Assembly (NCBI RefSeq): GCF_006716565.1
Contig: NZ_VFPG01000002.1
Coordinates: 1,375,484-1,439,483 of the forward strand
Origin: Nocardia bhagyanarayanae
GTDB taxonomy: Bacteria; Actinomycetota; Actinomycetes; Mycobacteriales; Mycobacteriaceae
Direction of reading: 5' to 3'
Length of the DNA: 64,000 nucleotides
Shown here: positions 26,702-38,994 of the stretch, piece after piece
How the letters are laid out: each line of letters starts with the position of its first letter
Numbering within the stretch: the first letter of the stretch is position 1
Program-made: the position numbers and the translations under genes
The notes under the pieces: generated by a model
What the model was told of the DNA's origin: nothing
The model's database searches: none
Seen by the model: only the letters and a program-made list of their open reading frames with translations

Positions 26702-27811
26702 ATGAAAATCGGGATCCCCCGCGAGGTCAAGAATCACGAGTACCGGGTGGCGTGCACGCCGGCCGGTGTGCGTGAGCTTGTCTCTCGCGGACACGAAGTG
26801 TTCCTCGAGGCGGGTGCGGGCGCCGGGTCGGCGTTCGAGGACGCCGCCTACGGCTGTGTCGGCGCGCACGTCCTGCCGACGGCCGACGAGGTCTGGGGCG
26901 CCGCGGACCTGGTGCTCAAAGTGAAAGAACCGGTGGCCGAGGAGTACTCGCGGATGCGCGCCGGGCAGGTGCTGTTCACGTACCTGCACCTGGCCGCCTC
27001 CAAGGAGTGCACCGACGCGCTGCTGACCTCCGGCATCACCTCGCTCGCCTACGAGACGGTGACCGGACGCGACGGCGGCCTGCCGCTGCTGGCCCCGATG
27101 AGCGAGGTCGCGGGCAGGCTCGCCCCGCAGGCGGGCGCGTACCACCTGATGCGCAGCGAGGGCGGCCGCGGCGTGCTCATGGGCGGGGTGCCGGGTGTGC
27201 GGCCCGCGAAGGTCGTGGTGCTCGGCGCGGGCGTCGCCGGACGCAACGCCATCGCCGTCGCGGTGGGGATGCGCGCGGAGGTCACCGTGCTCGATCTGAA
27301 CGTCGCACGGCTGCGCGAGGTGGACGAGCAGTACCGCGGGCAGGTGCGCACCGTCGTCTCCAACGCGTACGAGGTCGAGAACTGCGTGCGCGAGGCCGAT
27401 CTGGTGATCGGCGCGGTGCTGGTTCCCGGAGCCAAAGCGCCCAAGCTCATCTCGCACGATCTCGTCGAACAGCTGAAGCCGGGCTCGGTGCTGGTCGACA
27501 TCGCCATCGACCAGGGCGGCTGCTTCGCCGATTCCCGGCCGACCACGCACGCCGATCCGACCTACCGGGTGCACGATTCGGTGTTCTACTGCGTCGCGAA
27601 CATGCCCGGCGCGGTGCCGAACACGTCGACGGTGGCGCTCACCAACGCCACCGTTCCCTACGTCGTCGCCTTGGCCGAGCGCGGCTGGCGCGACGCCGTC
27701 GCCGCGGATCCCGGCCTGGCCGCTGGACTGAGCACCCACGAGGGCACGCTGCTGTCCGAATCCGTCGCCGCCGCACACGGTTACACCGCGGAGCGGCTCG
27801 TCGCGGCCTAG
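26702..27811 (+). CDS. ald: Alanine dehydrogenase
   Basis: This 369-residue NAD-dependent enzyme interconverts L-alanine and pyruvate plus ammonia. It shows the family start [25 protein letters not shown], the substrate-binding [13 protein letters not shown] and [11 protein letters not shown], the NAD site [19 protein letters not shown], and the C-terminal [22 protein letters not shown] 26702 follows AGGAG. It converges with an Lrp/AsnC regulator gene 10 bases away. Confidence 0.95.
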   Translation: MKIGIPREVKNHEYRVACTPAGVRELVSRGHEVFLEAGAGAGSAFEDAAYGCVGAHVLPTADEVWGAADLVLKVKEPVAEEYSRMRAGQVLFTYLHLAASKECTDALLTSGITSLAYETVTGRDGGLPLLAPMSEVAGRLAPQAGAYHLMRSEGGRGVLMGGVPGVRPAKVVVLGAGVAGRNAIAVAVGMRAEVTVLDLNVARLREVDEQYRGQVRTVVSNAYEVENCVREADLVIGAVLVPGAKAPKLISHDLVEQLKPGSVLVDIAIDQGGCFADSRPTTHADPTYRVHDSVFYCVANMPGAVPNTSTVALTNATVPYVVALAERGWRDAVAADPGLAAGLSTHEGTLLSESVAAAHGYTAERLVAA

Positions 27812-27821
27812 GTTCGGCGGC

Positions 27822-28340
27822 TCAGTGCACCGGCGTCTGCGGGCGCAGGTGCTCGAAGATGAGGATCGTCTCCGTCGAGGACACCGCGGGATTCGCGCTC
27901 AGGTGCTCCAGCACGAAACCGCGCAGCTCGTCGGTGTTCTCGGTGGCGACGTGGATGAGGTAGTCGTCGGCGCCCGCTATGAAGTACACGTTGAGCACCT
28001 CCGCGAGCGCCGCGAGCCGCTTGCCGAACTCGGCGAGGTGCTTGCGCGAATTCCCGTGCAGCCGTACCGCGATCATCGCCTGCAAGCCCCGGCCGAGCGC
28101 GGACGGATCGATGTCGGCGTGGAAGCCGCGGATCACGCCGCGCTCCACCAGTGCCCGCACCCGCCCGAGGCAGGTCGACGGCGCGATACCGGCCGCGGCC
28201 GCCAGCGCGTTGTTGGTCATGCGGCCGTCGCGCGCCAGCTCGTCGAGCAGGACGCGGTCGATGTCGTCGAGGGGGACCGGCGTGCGGCTACGGCGCGGCG
28301 GGGCCTGAGGTGGCGGTACCGGTGAATCTTTCCTGGTCAC
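27822..28340 (-). CDS. Lrp/AsnC-family regulator
   Basis: This 172-residue regulator has a Pro-rich N-terminal tail ([14 protein letters not shown]), the AsnC HTH ([47 protein letters not shown]) and the RAM ligand domain. A GTG at 28340 is used; an ATG at 28382 would add 14 residues. The 28341-28382 stretch holds repeats of CGAATC/GATTCG, plausible self-binding sites. It lies downstream of an APC permease gene on the same strand and tail-to-tail with ald, so both are candidate targets (compare AldR, the mycobacterial ald regulator). Confidence 0.88.
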   Translation of the reverse strand: MTRKDSPVPPPQAPPRRSRTPVPLDDIDRVLLDELARDGRMTNNALAAAAGIAPSTCLGRVRALVERGVIRGFHADIDPSALGRGLQAMIAVRLHGNSRKHLAEFGKRLAALAEVLNVYFIAGADDYLIHVATENTDELRGFVLEHLSANPAVSSTETILIFEHLRPQTPVH

Positions 28341-28414
28341 CGGCTCACGGTAGCGAATCCGATTCGATTCGAAAGTATTCATCCGAATAATCCTCGAGGC
28401 CCCGCCCGCGCCGC

Positions 28415-29863
28415 TCACTCGCGCGCCGAGCCGACGGCGTTCTGCGCGCCGGGAGCGGTCTGCTGGAGCTTGGAGTGGGTGCGCGAGCACCCGAGGTAGA
28501 TCACCAGGCCGACCACCAGCCAGGTCCCGAAGCGCGCCCAGGTCTCCCACGGCAGCGACAGGATCAGCCACACCGAGAACACGACGCCGACGATCGGCAC
28601 GACCGGCATGAACGGCAGCCGGAAGGTGCGCGGTACCTCGGGCCGGGTGTAGCGGAACACGAGCACCGCCACGCAGACCACCACGAACGCGCTCAGGATG
28701 CCGATGTTGGTGAGCTCGGCGACCAGGTTGATCGGCAGCAGCCCCGCGAGGATGGCCGACCCGATGCCGACGATCCACGTCACGCGGGTCGGCACCTTGC
28801 GCTCCGGATGGGTCTTGGCGAACCACTCGGGCAGCAGGCCGTCGCGGCTCATCGAGTACCAGACCCGGGTCACACCGAGCATGAAGGTGAGCACCACGGT
28901 GATGATGCCGACGATGGCGCCGACCGCGATGATGTTGGCGATGCCGGGCATGCCGACGGCCTCGAAGGCGCTGGAAAAGCCGCTCTCCGGGTCGATCTCG
29001 GTGTACTTCTGCATGCCGGTGAGCACCAGGGTCGCCAGCACGTACAGCACCATCGCGATGGCCAGCGAGTACAGGATCGCCTTGGGCAGGTGCTTCTTGC
29101 CGTCGACCGACTCCTCGGCCGCCGTGCTCATCGCGTCGTAGCCGAACACGGCGAAGAACACCGTGGCCGCGCCCGTCATCACCGCGCCGGTGCCGTACGG
29201 GAAGTACGGGGTGTAGTTCGAGCTGTCGATCTGGAAGACGCCGAGCACGATGATCAGCAGGACCAGGGCGACCTTGATGCCGACGGCCACCGTCTCGAAC
29301 CGGCCGACGCTGCGGATACCGCGCGAGAGCACCCATGCCGTGCCGAGGCAGAACACCATCGCGAACACGTCGACGACGTGACCGTCACCGGTGCCGGAGG
29401 CGCCGAGCATCCAGTCGGGCAGCGTGATGCCCACCTGATCGAGCAGGAATCCGAAGTACCCGGAGACGCCGATCGCGACGACCGCCGCGACGGCGATGTA
29501 CTCCAGCAGCAGATCCCATCCGATGAACCAGCCGACGAACTCGCCGAGCGAGACGTAGCCGTAGGTGTAGGCGGATCCCGCCTTCGGCACCATGCCGGCG
29601 AACTCCGCGTAACACAGCGCGGCCGCCGCGCTGGCCAGGCCCGCCACCAGGAAGGACAGCAGCACGGCCGGGCCGGTGGTCTTGTTGGCGACGCTGCCCG
29701 CGAGGGTGAAGATGCCCGCGCCGATGATGCCGCCGACGCCGATCGCGGTGAGTTGCCAGACGCCGAGGTGTTTGGCCAGCCGTTCGTCGGTGGGCGTCTC
29801 GTCCTCGACTGCGACGAGGGGTTTGCGGCGCAACATCTGGTGGCGCAACTCCGCGAGGGACAT
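28415..29863 (-). CDS. APC-family amino acid permease (cationic amino acid transporter type)
   Basis: This 482-residue transporter has 12 or more helices. The first helix carries the APC motif GVGGIIGAGIFTLAGSVA, then FLVAGLASAAAALCYAEFAGMVPKAGSAYTYGYVSLGEF, as in the YfnA/CAT group. A hydrophilic 30-residue N-terminus precedes helix 1. ATG 29863 follows GAAAGGAAG. The neighbours (ald, Lrp regulator, proline catabolism) suggest uptake of amino acids used as carbon and nitrogen sources. Confidence 0.93.
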   Translation of the reverse strand: MSLAELRHQMLRRKPLVAVEDETPTDERLAKHLGVWQLTAIGVGGIIGAGIFTLAGSVANKTTGPAVLLSFLVAGLASAAAALCYAEFAGMVPKAGSAYTYGYVSLGEFVGWFIGWDLLLEYIAVAAVVAIGVSGYFGFLLDQVGITLPDWMLGASGTGDGHVVDVFAMVFCLGTAWVLSRGIRSVGRFETVAVGIKVALVLLIIVLGVFQIDSSNYTPYFPYGTGAVMTGAATVFFAVFGYDAMSTAAEESVDGKKHLPKAILYSLAIAMVLYVLATLVLTGMQKYTEIDPESGFSSAFEAVGMPGIANIIAVGAIVGIITVVLTFMLGVTRVWYSMSRDGLLPEWFAKTHPERKVPTRVTWIVGIGSAILAGLLPINLVAELTNIGILSAFVVVCVAVLVFRYTRPEVPRTFRLPFMPVVPIVGVVFSVWLILSLPWETWARFGTWLVVGLVIYLGCSRTHSKLQQTAPGAQNAVGSARE

Positions 29864-29996
29864 GCGGCTTCCTTTCTCCGCTGCGTTCCCGAGCGCCCGG
29901 GTCGCGGACGCACGGTAACGCAGATCACACTGGTGGCAGTCAGCTAATCGGACCACGAACGCGGTGTGATCGGTGAGTTGGATAAATAATGTTCCG

Positions 29997-30025
29997 CCCG
30001 GGTTGTCCGACTGGACAACGCCGGG
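29997..30025 (-). terminator. Terminator after the proline catabolic operon
   Basis: A 12-bp stem (29997-30008 with 30013-30025, one bulged base) and a 4-base loop lies 15 bases beyond the pruB stop. The stem contains TTGTCC/GGACAA, the same half-site as the pruA-regulator intergenic repeat. Confidence 0.75.
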
Positions 30026-30039
30026 CGGTCGGGACGGAG

Positions 30040-31005
30040 TCAGCGCCGGTTGGCGGGCGCCAGGGCGCGCAGGAAGAACACCAGGTTGGCGGGCCGTTCG
30101 GCGAGCCTGCGCATGAAGTAGCCGTACCACTGGTCGCCGTAGGGCAGATAGACCCGCACTCGATGGCTGTCCTCGGCGAGGCGGCGCTGCTCGGCGTCGC
30201 GGATGCCGTAGAGCATCTGGAACTCGAACTCGTCCGCCTTCCGGTCGACCTCGTCGGCGTAGCGCTGGGCCGCCGCGATCATCGCCGGGTCATGGGTGGC
30301 GACCATCGGATAGCCCGCGCCGTCCATCAGGATGCGCAGACACCGCAGATAGGCGGCGTCCACCTCGGCGGCCGACTGGTAGGCGACCGACTCCGGCTCC
30401 CGGTACGCGCCCTTGCACAACCGGATGCGGGACCCCGGGCCCGCGAAGTCGCGGCAGTCGGCCTCGGTGCGCCGCAGGTAGGCCTGGAGCACGGTGCCGG
30501 TGCCGGGGAAATCGACCCGGAGATCCCGCACGATCGACAGCGTCGAGTCGGTGGTGGTGTGGTCCTCGGCGTCGACGGTGACCGCGACCCCCGCGTCGTG
30601 CGCGGCCGCGCAGATCTCGCGGGCGTTGTCGAGTGCGATGCGGTGCCCGTCGCGCGGGAGGGATTGGCCGAGCGCCGAGAGCTTCAGCGAAACCTCCAGC
30701 GGGCGTACGGTTCCCGGCTCGGTGGCATCGGGCAGTTCGGCGAGCGCCGTGAGCAGCGCGCGATAGTGCGCCACGGTGTCGCGCGCCCGGCCGAGGTCGG
30801 TGGTGTCCTCGCCGAGATAGTCGATGGTGACGAAGCGGCCGGAACTCCGCAGCGCCGTGGTGGCGGCGATGGCCTGCGGCTCGGTCGAGCCCGCGACGAA
30901 GCGGTCGACCAGCGAGCGGGTGGCGCGCATCCGCGTGACGCCGCGCTCCAGCCTGGGGGAGCGGGCCGCCGCGAGCAGGGCGGGCCGCAGCAGTCCGGCG
31001 GGCAT
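30040..31005 (-). CDS. pruB: Proline dehydrogenase
   Basis: This 321-residue monofunctional proline dehydrogenase oxidises proline to pyrroline-5-carboxylate with FAD. Family features are TIDYLGEDTTD, SLKLSALGQSL, TVDAEDHTTTDSTL, RLCKGAYREPE and the C-terminal RVYLPYGDQWYGYFMRRLAERPANL. It overlaps the stop of pruA (TGATG), so the two are coupled. Confidence 0.95.
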   Translation of the reverse strand: MPAGLLRPALLAAARSPRLERGVTRMRATRSLVDRFVAGSTEPQAIAATTALRSSGRFVTIDYLGEDTTDLGRARDTVAHYRALLTALAELPDATEPGTVRPLEVSLKLSALGQSLPRDGHRIALDNAREICAAAHDAGVAVTVDAEDHTTTDSTLSIVRDLRVDFPGTGTVLQAYLRRTEADCRDFAGPGSRIRLCKGAYREPESVAYQSAAEVDAAYLRCLRILMDGAGYPMVATHDPAMIAAAQRYADEVDRKADEFEFQMLYGIRDAEQRRLAEDSHRVRVYLPYGDQWYGYFMRRLAERPANLVFFLRALAPANRR

Positions 31006-32678
31006 CACCGCACCTCCGTTTCGGCATCGGACGGCTGGGCGGCGGCGGCTTGGTGCGGGTAGCGGTGATCGGTGGGCGGCACGAAGGTCTCCTTGATGGT
31101 GCGCGGCGAGATCCAGCGCAGCAGGTTCTGCGGGGAGCCCGCCTTGTCGTTGGTGCCCGACAGGCGAGATCCGCCGAACGGCTGCTGGCCGACCACGGCG
31201 CCGGTCGGTTTGTCGTTGACGTAGAAGTTGCCCGCGGCGAAGCGCAGCCGGTCGGTGGCCGCGGCCACGGCGGCGCGGTCGTCGGCGACGATCGAGCCGG
31301 TGAGCCCGTAGGCCGCGCCGCGGTCGACGAGTTCCATCGCGGCGTCGAAGGATCCGGGTGCCGCGTCGTCGTAGACGTGCACCGCCAGGATCGGTCCGAA
31401 GTACTCGGTGCGGAACGCCTCGTCGGTGGGATCGTCGCCGAGCAGCACGGTCGGGTCGACGAAGTAGCCGACGCTGTCGTCGGTGCGCCCGCCCGCCGCG
31501 ATGGTCAGGCCCGGCGTCGCCTTCGCGCGGGCGATCGCGTCGGCGTTCTTGTCGAAGGCGCGGCGATCGATGAGCGCGCCGCCGAAGTTGCCGAAATCGG
31601 TGACGTCGCCGTAGGTCAGGGCGTTCGCCTTGTCGACCAGATCGGCGCCCATCCTCGCCCACACCGATTTGGGGATGAACGCGCGTGAGGCGGCCGAGCA
31701 CTTCTGGCCCTGGTAGTCGAACGCCCCGCGCAGCAGCGCCGTGGTGAGCACATCCGGGTCGGCGGAGGCGTGCGCGAGCACGAAGTCCTTACCGCCGGTC
31801 TCGCCGACCAGCCGCGGATACCCCTGGTACCGATCGAGATTGGTCGCCACGGTGCGCCACAGGTGGCGGAAGGTCGCGGTGGATCCGGTGAAATGCACAC
31901 CGGCCAGGCGCGGGTCGGCCAGCGCCACGTCCGAGACCTCCGGGCCCGCCCCGTGCACCAGGTTGATCACGCCGGGCGGCAGTCCCGCCGCCTCCAGCAG
32001 CTTCATCGTCCAGTACGCGGCGACCGCCTGGGTAGGCGCGGGCTTCCACAGCACGGTGTTGCCCATCAGCGCGGGCGCGGTCGGCAGGTTGCCCGCGATA
32101 GCGGTGAAGTTGAAGGGGGTGATCGCGTAGACGAACCCCTCCAACGGCCGGTACTCCAGCCTATTCCACACTCCCGGCGTGGAGATCGGCTGCTCCGCGA
32201 GGATCTGGCGCGCGAAATGCACATTGAACCGCCAGAAGTCGACCAGTTCGCACGGCGCGTCGATCTCGGCCTGGTAGGCGGTTTTGGATTGACCGAGCAT
32301 CGTCGCCGCGGCGATGGTTTCGCGCCACGGCCCGGCGAGCAGATCCGCGGCGCGCAAGAACACCGCGGCCCGGTCCTCGAACGACAGCGCGCGCCACCCC
32401 GGTGCGGCCGCGGCGGCGGCCTCGATGGCGTCCTGGACGTCGCGGGCCTCCGCGAAGGTGAGGGTGCCGAGCACCGCGGCGTGCCGGTGCGGCTGCACCA
32501 CCTCGACGACCGGTCCGGCCGTGCGGCGATGCTTGCCGCCGATGACGTGGTGCACCTCGGTCGGCGTCGCGGCGAGCTCGGTCAGTTCGGCGCGCAGCCG
32601 CTCCCGTTCGGGTGTGCCGGGGGCGAAGCTGCCGACGGGTTCGTTGACGGGCGTGGGTGTGGTCGCGATGGCGTCCAT
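31005..32678 (-). CDS. pruA: L-glutamate gamma-semialdehyde (P5C) dehydrogenase
   Basis: This 557-residue aldehyde dehydrogenase converts P5C/glutamate semialdehyde to glutamate. Signatures: [29 protein letters not shown], the catalytic glutamate in [14 protein letters not shown], the catalytic cysteine in [13 protein letters not shown], and [17 protein letters not shown] 32678 has GGAGG immediately upstream. It is the first gene of the proline operon, divergent from a PucR-family regulator. Confidence 0.95.
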   Translation of the reverse strand: MDAIATTPTPVNEPVGSFAPGTPERERLRAELTELAATPTEVHHVIGGKHRRTAGPVVEVVQPHRHAAVLGTLTFAEARDVQDAIEAAAAAAPGWRALSFEDRAAVFLRAADLLAGPWRETIAAATMLGQSKTAYQAEIDAPCELVDFWRFNVHFARQILAEQPISTPGVWNRLEYRPLEGFVYAITPFNFTAIAGNLPTAPALMGNTVLWKPAPTQAVAAYWTMKLLEAAGLPPGVINLVHGAGPEVSDVALADPRLAGVHFTGSTATFRHLWRTVATNLDRYQGYPRLVGETGGKDFVLAHASADPDVLTTALLRGAFDYQGQKCSAASRAFIPKSVWARMGADLVDKANALTYGDVTDFGNFGGALIDRRAFDKNADAIARAKATPGLTIAAGGRTDDSVGYFVDPTVLLGDDPTDEAFRTEYFGPILAVHVYDDAAPGSFDAAMELVDRGAAYGLTGSIVADDRAAVAAATDRLRFAAGNFYVNDKPTGAVVGQQPFGGSRLSGTNDKAGSPQNLLRWISPRTIKETFVPPTDHRYPHQAAAAQPSDAETEVR

Positions 32679-32740
32679 GGATCCTCCTGCCTGGTCGGAG
32701 CTGGTCAGCGCAGTCAACTCCGCGAAAGCCCCGCGCCGGA

Positions 32741-32788
32741 TCGGCCGATGGGACAAAGATGGGGTCGAGTTGTTGTCCGGTCGGCCGA
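32741..32788. promoter_or_regulatory. Long inverted repeat, probable PucR-regulator (PruC) operator
   Basis: Two 16-bp arms (32741-32756 and 32773-32788) match at 14 of 16 positions with a 16-base spacer; the cores are TCGGCCGA and GGACAA/TTGTCC. It lies between the divergent pruA and PucR-family genes. Confidence 0.65.
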
Positions 32789-32814
32789 AGCCGATCGGGT
32801 GGGAAGGTGTGAGC

Positions 32815-34452
32815 GTGGTCACCGAGGAACTGAACCGACCGGCGGGCGTGTCGCTGCGCGAACTGCTCGACGCGCTCGACAGCACCGTCACCGATCCGGT
32901 CGAAGCGCCCGACGGTGACGCGGTCGCCATTCGCTCGGTGGCGCTGCTGGACGGCGACGACTTCAGCGAGTCGCCTTCGGTTCCGGCGGACATGTCGTTG
33001 CTGGTCGGCGTGCCGGAATCCGCGGTGCTGGCCTGGCTGGACGAGTTGGCCGCCCGCCCGCCCGAGCGGCGGCCGCGGGCGGTGCTGCTCAAGTCGACCG
33101 CGGAATCCGCCGCGGTGCGCGCGGCGGCTCGTCGCTCGCGGGTCGCCGTGGTCGTCGTCGACCGCAGGGCCCGCTGGGACACGGTGCTCGCGCTGGTGCG
33201 TCGCGTCCTCGATCGCGCGGGCCGCGGCGGACCGGCCGAGGACCCGCTCACCACCGACACCGACCTGTTCGGGCTGGCCCAGATCGTCGCGCAGAACGCG
33301 GGCGGCATGGTCTCCATCGAGGACGCGCACTCGCACGTGCTCGCCTATTCGGCCTCCGACGAATCGGCCGACGAACTGCGCATCCTGTCGATTCTCGGCC
33401 GCGAGGGACCCCGCGACTACCTGCGGGTGCTCCAGGACTGGGGTGTGTTCGACCGGCTGCGCCGCGGCGACGAGGTGATCGACCTGCCCGCCCGCGCGGA
33501 GCTGAACATCAAGCGCCGCTTGGTCGTCGGCATCCACGCCACGGCCGCCGACGGCCGCTCGCGCACGCTCGGCTCGATCTGGTTGCAGCAAGGCGACCGG
33601 CCGTTCAAGCCGGACGCCGCGGAGGTGCTGCGCGGCGCGGCCGCCGTCGCGGCGCGCATCATCGCCCGGGCACTCGACGCGCCGTCGACCGAAACCCTCT
33701 TGTTGCAACGGCTTTTCGGTGCGCACGGCGAGGGCGTCGACATTCCGTCCGTGGCGGGCGCGCTGCGCATCCCCGTGCGTGGCCCGGCGGCCGTCGTCGG
33801 ATTCGCGTTGAACGCGCAGGCGGGCGCGGAGCATTCGGAGATCGGCAGTGTGATCCGCCTGCACGCGAGCTCGTTTCGGGCCGACTCGATCGCGACCGTG
33901 CTCGGCGACCGCGTCTACGTACTGCTGCCCGGATACCGGTCCGCGCCGTCGGTCACCGCGTGGACCCGGCAACTGGTCGACCAGCTGGAGACCAGGCGCG
34001 GCGCGATCCTGCGCGCGGCCATCGCCATTCCCGTCGCCGACCTCACCCAGGTGGCCGCCGCGCGCGCCGAGGTCGACCGGGTGCTGGACAGCACCGCGAC
34101 CACCTTTCCGCGCGGCCGGGTCACCACGCTCGCCGAATCCCGCACCGCCGTCCTGCTCGGGGAGATCCTCGATCTGCTCGCCACCCGAGCCGAACTGCAC
34201 GACCCGCGGCTGCGGGCGCTGTTCGACTACGACCGCGACCACGGTGCGCAACTCGGCGAGAGCGTCGAAGGCTACCTGCGCGAACACGGCGACGTCCGGC
34301 GCGCGGCCGCTGCCCTGCGGGTGCACCCGAACACGCTGCGCTACCGGCTGCGCCGCGCCGAGGCCATCACCGGCATCACCCTCGCCGACCCCGCGAACCG
34401 CCTCCTACTGGAACTCCAACTCGCCCTGCACCGCCGCTCGAGCCCGGCCTGA
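32815..34452 (+). CDS. PucR-family regulator of proline catabolism (PruC-like)
   Basis: This 545-residue regulator has an N-terminal sensory region, a GGDEF-related middle domain and the PucR C-terminal HTH (LGESVEGYLREHGDVRRAAAALRVHPNTLRYRLRRAEAITG). GTG 32815 is chosen for its spacing from GGGAAGG; a GTG at 32809 is also possible. Its divergent position to pruA-pruB matches the mycobacterial PruC arrangement, in which the regulator activates proline catabolism. Confidence 0.9.
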   Translation: MVTEELNRPAGVSLRELLDALDSTVTDPVEAPDGDAVAIRSVALLDGDDFSESPSVPADMSLLVGVPESAVLAWLDELAARPPERRPRAVLLKSTAESAAVRAAARRSRVAVVVVDRRARWDTVLALVRRVLDRAGRGGPAEDPLTTDTDLFGLAQIVAQNAGGMVSIEDAHSHVLAYSASDESADELRILSILGREGPRDYLRVLQDWGVFDRLRRGDEVIDLPARAELNIKRRLVVGIHATAADGRSRTLGSIWLQQGDRPFKPDAAEVLRGAAAVAARIIARALDAPSTETLLLQRLFGAHGEGVDIPSVAGALRIPVRGPAAVVGFALNAQAGAEHSEIGSVIRLHASSFRADSIATVLGDRVYVLLPGYRSAPSVTAWTRQLVDQLETRRGAILRAAIAIPVADLTQVAAARAEVDRVLDSTATTFPRGRVTTLAESRTAVLLGEILDLLATRAELHDPRLRALFDYDRDHGAQLGESVEGYLREHGDVRRAAAALRVHPNTLRYRLRRAEAITGITLADPANRLLLELQLALHRRSSPA

Positions 34453-34702
34453 CTTTCGCCGGACGGCTCCCGGCGTTCGGATCAGCCGGCCAGCGCCAGT
34501 GGTCCCTCGAGAGCGACATCACCGCCTGGGCCGAGCAGACGAGCGCCACCGGTGTTTCCGCGCGGCCGTGTCACGCTGCGTCGGTGACTTCCAGGTGGTT
34601 GCCCTTCGGCGCATGCCCGGCGCTGGGCCGGTACCACCGGGTGCTCGTCGTGGGAACCGGGGTCGTCTCGTTCCGTGCGCGCCGAGCACTTCGGCGTGGG
34701 TG

Positions 34703-35491
34703 TCAGCGCGGTTCGCGCGGATGCAGTCCCGCCGCGGTCGCCGCCTCGGCAAGCACCTGCTCGAGCATCGCGGGGGTCAATCGTCCGGTGAAGGTGTTCT
34801 GCTGGCTGACGTGGTAGCAGCCGAACAGCTCCAGTTCCGCGCGACCCGCCACGGCGGGCGCCAGCGTGATGTGCGCGCCGTGCCCGAACTTCGGGCGCGG
34901 GCGTGGCACCACCCAGCCCGCCTCGGCCAGCGCCGGCAGCGCGGCCTGCCAGCCGAACGCGCCGAGCACCACGACCGACCGGACCGTCGGGGCCAGGAGT
35001 CCGAGTTCGATGTCCAGCCAGCCGCGGCACCGATCGCGTTCGTCGGGAGCCGGCTTGTTGTCCGGCGGCGCGCAGTGCACCGGCGCGGTGACACGCGCGC
35101 CCAGCAGCTCGAGGCCGTCGCCGCGGCGCACCGAGGTCGGCTGATTCGCTAGGCCGACGGCGTGCATGGCGGCGTAGAGCACGTCGCCGCTGCGGTCGCC
35201 GGTGAACATGCGCCCGGTCCGGTTGCCGCCGTGCGCGGCGGGGGCGAGTCCGATGATGAGCAGCCTGGCGTCGGGCGGACCGAAACCGGGAACCGGTCGG
35301 CCCCAATAGGTTTCGTCGCGGAACGCGGCGCGCTTCTCGCGCGCGACCAGCTCCCGCCACGCCACGAGGCGCGGGCAGGCGAAGCAATCGGCGACGGAGG
35401 CGTCGAGGTCGGCGAGGGTGCGGCACATGGGTACCACTCGATCACGACCGTCGCCCGGCCGCGGCGGAACAGTGCCGGTGCCGGTGGACAT
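34703..35491 (-). CDS. Family 5 uracil-DNA glycosylase (UdgB type)
   Basis: This 262-residue glycosylase removes uracil and other deaminated bases from DNA. Motif 1 is GLAPAAHGGNRTGRMFTGD, with Ala where family 1 has the catalytic Asp, and the second motif is HVSQQNTFTGRLTP. Cysteines for the [4Fe-4S] cluster are visible (ADCFACPRLVAW, APVHCAPPDN, DRCRGW). The ATG at 35491 or a GTG at 35500 may be used. The 250 bases between this gene and the PucR-family gene hold nothing I recognise. Confidence 0.9.
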   Translation of the reverse strand: MSTGTGTVPPRPGDGRDRVVPMCRTLADLDASVADCFACPRLVAWRELVAREKRAAFRDETYWGRPVPGFGPPDARLLIIGLAPAAHGGNRTGRMFTGDRSGDVLYAAMHAVGLANQPTSVRRGDGLELLGARVTAPVHCAPPDNKPAPDERDRCRGWLDIELGLLAPTVRSVVVLGAFGWQAALPALAEAGWVVPRPRPKFGHGAHITLAPAVAGRAELELFGCYHVSQQNTFTGRLTPAMLEQVLAEAATAAGLHPREPR

Positions 35492-35747
35492 GCCTTGCAC
35501 GATAGGGCCGGACGGCCGATAGCGGCTGGTTAGCCAGTCTCGAGTTGGTCACGAACCGAGCGGTTGCCACGCCGTGCGAGACGGCGGTACGTTGCGATGG
35601 AGCGGGAGGTCGATCTCCCGTGGTCGCAACGGCGTCGGCGACGCGATGTGAACGAGCGTGAACCGTGAGCAGCTCCGGTGCCGTCTCGTCCGGCACTGTC
35701 CGTGATCCGTTGGCGCACCGGGTGCGCCGCGACGCAGTGAGGTGGAT

Positions 35748-38207
<2,460 letters not shown>

Positions 38208-38293
38208 GCGGTGCCGGGGAACCTGCGGTACGATCGCGACGCCTGTCCGGAAATGTTCGGGGAGGCGGTGGAAACCGCTGGGGGAGTGGGATA

Positions 38294-38968
38294 TTGGGCG
38301 AACGCGAGCGGGTGGTGGCGCACGTGAATTCCCGCGAGGACCTGCTGCGCCGGATCAGGGACGCGCTGGTCGAGCTACCCGATGACGAACGGGTCGTGCC
38401 GGTGCCACGCGCCGCCGCTCGCAAGGGATCCGGCGCCGAGCCCGACGATCTCGCCGCGCTGATCGACCTGTTCGCCGAGCGGTTGGAACAGCACGGCGCG
38501 CGGCTGCGCCGGATCGCCGCGGCGGACATCCCGGACGAGGTGCGCGCCGCGCTGCGCGAGCACGGTGCGCGCTCGGTCATCGCGCCCGACGGACTGCCTT
38601 CCGAATGGCTGGCCGGATGGGCGGCGGAGGAAGGCCACCGCATCGTCCCCGACAGTCCGTTGGCGACGCCCGGCGAGATGGAGCAGGTCGACGCGGTGGT
38701 CACCACCTGCGCGGCCGCGGCCGCCGATTCCGGCATTCTCGTGCTCGACGGCGGCGAGGGCCAGAGCCGCCGCCCCGCCACGCTGGCACCCGACTGCCAC
38801 ATCTGCGTGGTGCGGGCCGAACAGCTCCTTGCCTCGCTGCCGGAGGTGATGGACCGGCTCGATCCGCGCCGTTCGACCATTCTGGTCGGCGGCCCGTCGG
38901 CCAGCGCCGACGCGGCGACGCCCGGTGTGCACGGCCCGCGCCGGTTGGTCGTGCTCGTCGTGCAGTGA
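38294..38968 (+). CDS. LUD-domain protein (LutC/YkgG family)
   Basis: This 224-residue protein has the LUD fold of LutC, a subunit of the three-part L-lactate oxidase complex. Typical segments are RSVIAPDGLPSEWLA, VDAVVTTCAAAAADSGILVLDGGEGQSRRPATLAPDCHICVV. lutA and lutB are not adjacent, so the partner is elsewhere or the role differs. The start seems to be TTG 38294, 7 bases after GGGGAG; GTG codons at 38312 and 38324 are alternatives. Confidence 0.85.
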   Translation: MGERERVVAHVNSREDLLRRIRDALVELPDDERVVPVPRAAARKGSGAEPDDLAALIDLFAERLEQHGARLRRIAAADIPDEVRAALREHGARSVIAPDGLPSEWLAGWAAEEGHRIVPDSPLATPGEMEQVDAVVTTCAAAAADSGILVLDGGEGQSRRPATLAPDCHICVVRAEQLLASLPEVMDRLDPRRSTILVGGPSASADAATPGVHGPRRLVVLVVQ

Positions 38969-38994
38969 ACAGGACGCATCGGAAGGACGCGATC

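Noticed and set aside
31005..33317. An N-terminal extension of pruA beyond 32678
   Set aside because: The extra 200 residues are low-complexity, overlap the divergent regulator gene, and the strong ribosome site lies at 32678.
38208..38293. A possible riboswitch in the small-hairpin leader before the LUD gene
   Set aside because: Only a short GCGGT/ACCGC hairpin is present; no conserved core of a known riboswitch class can be matched.
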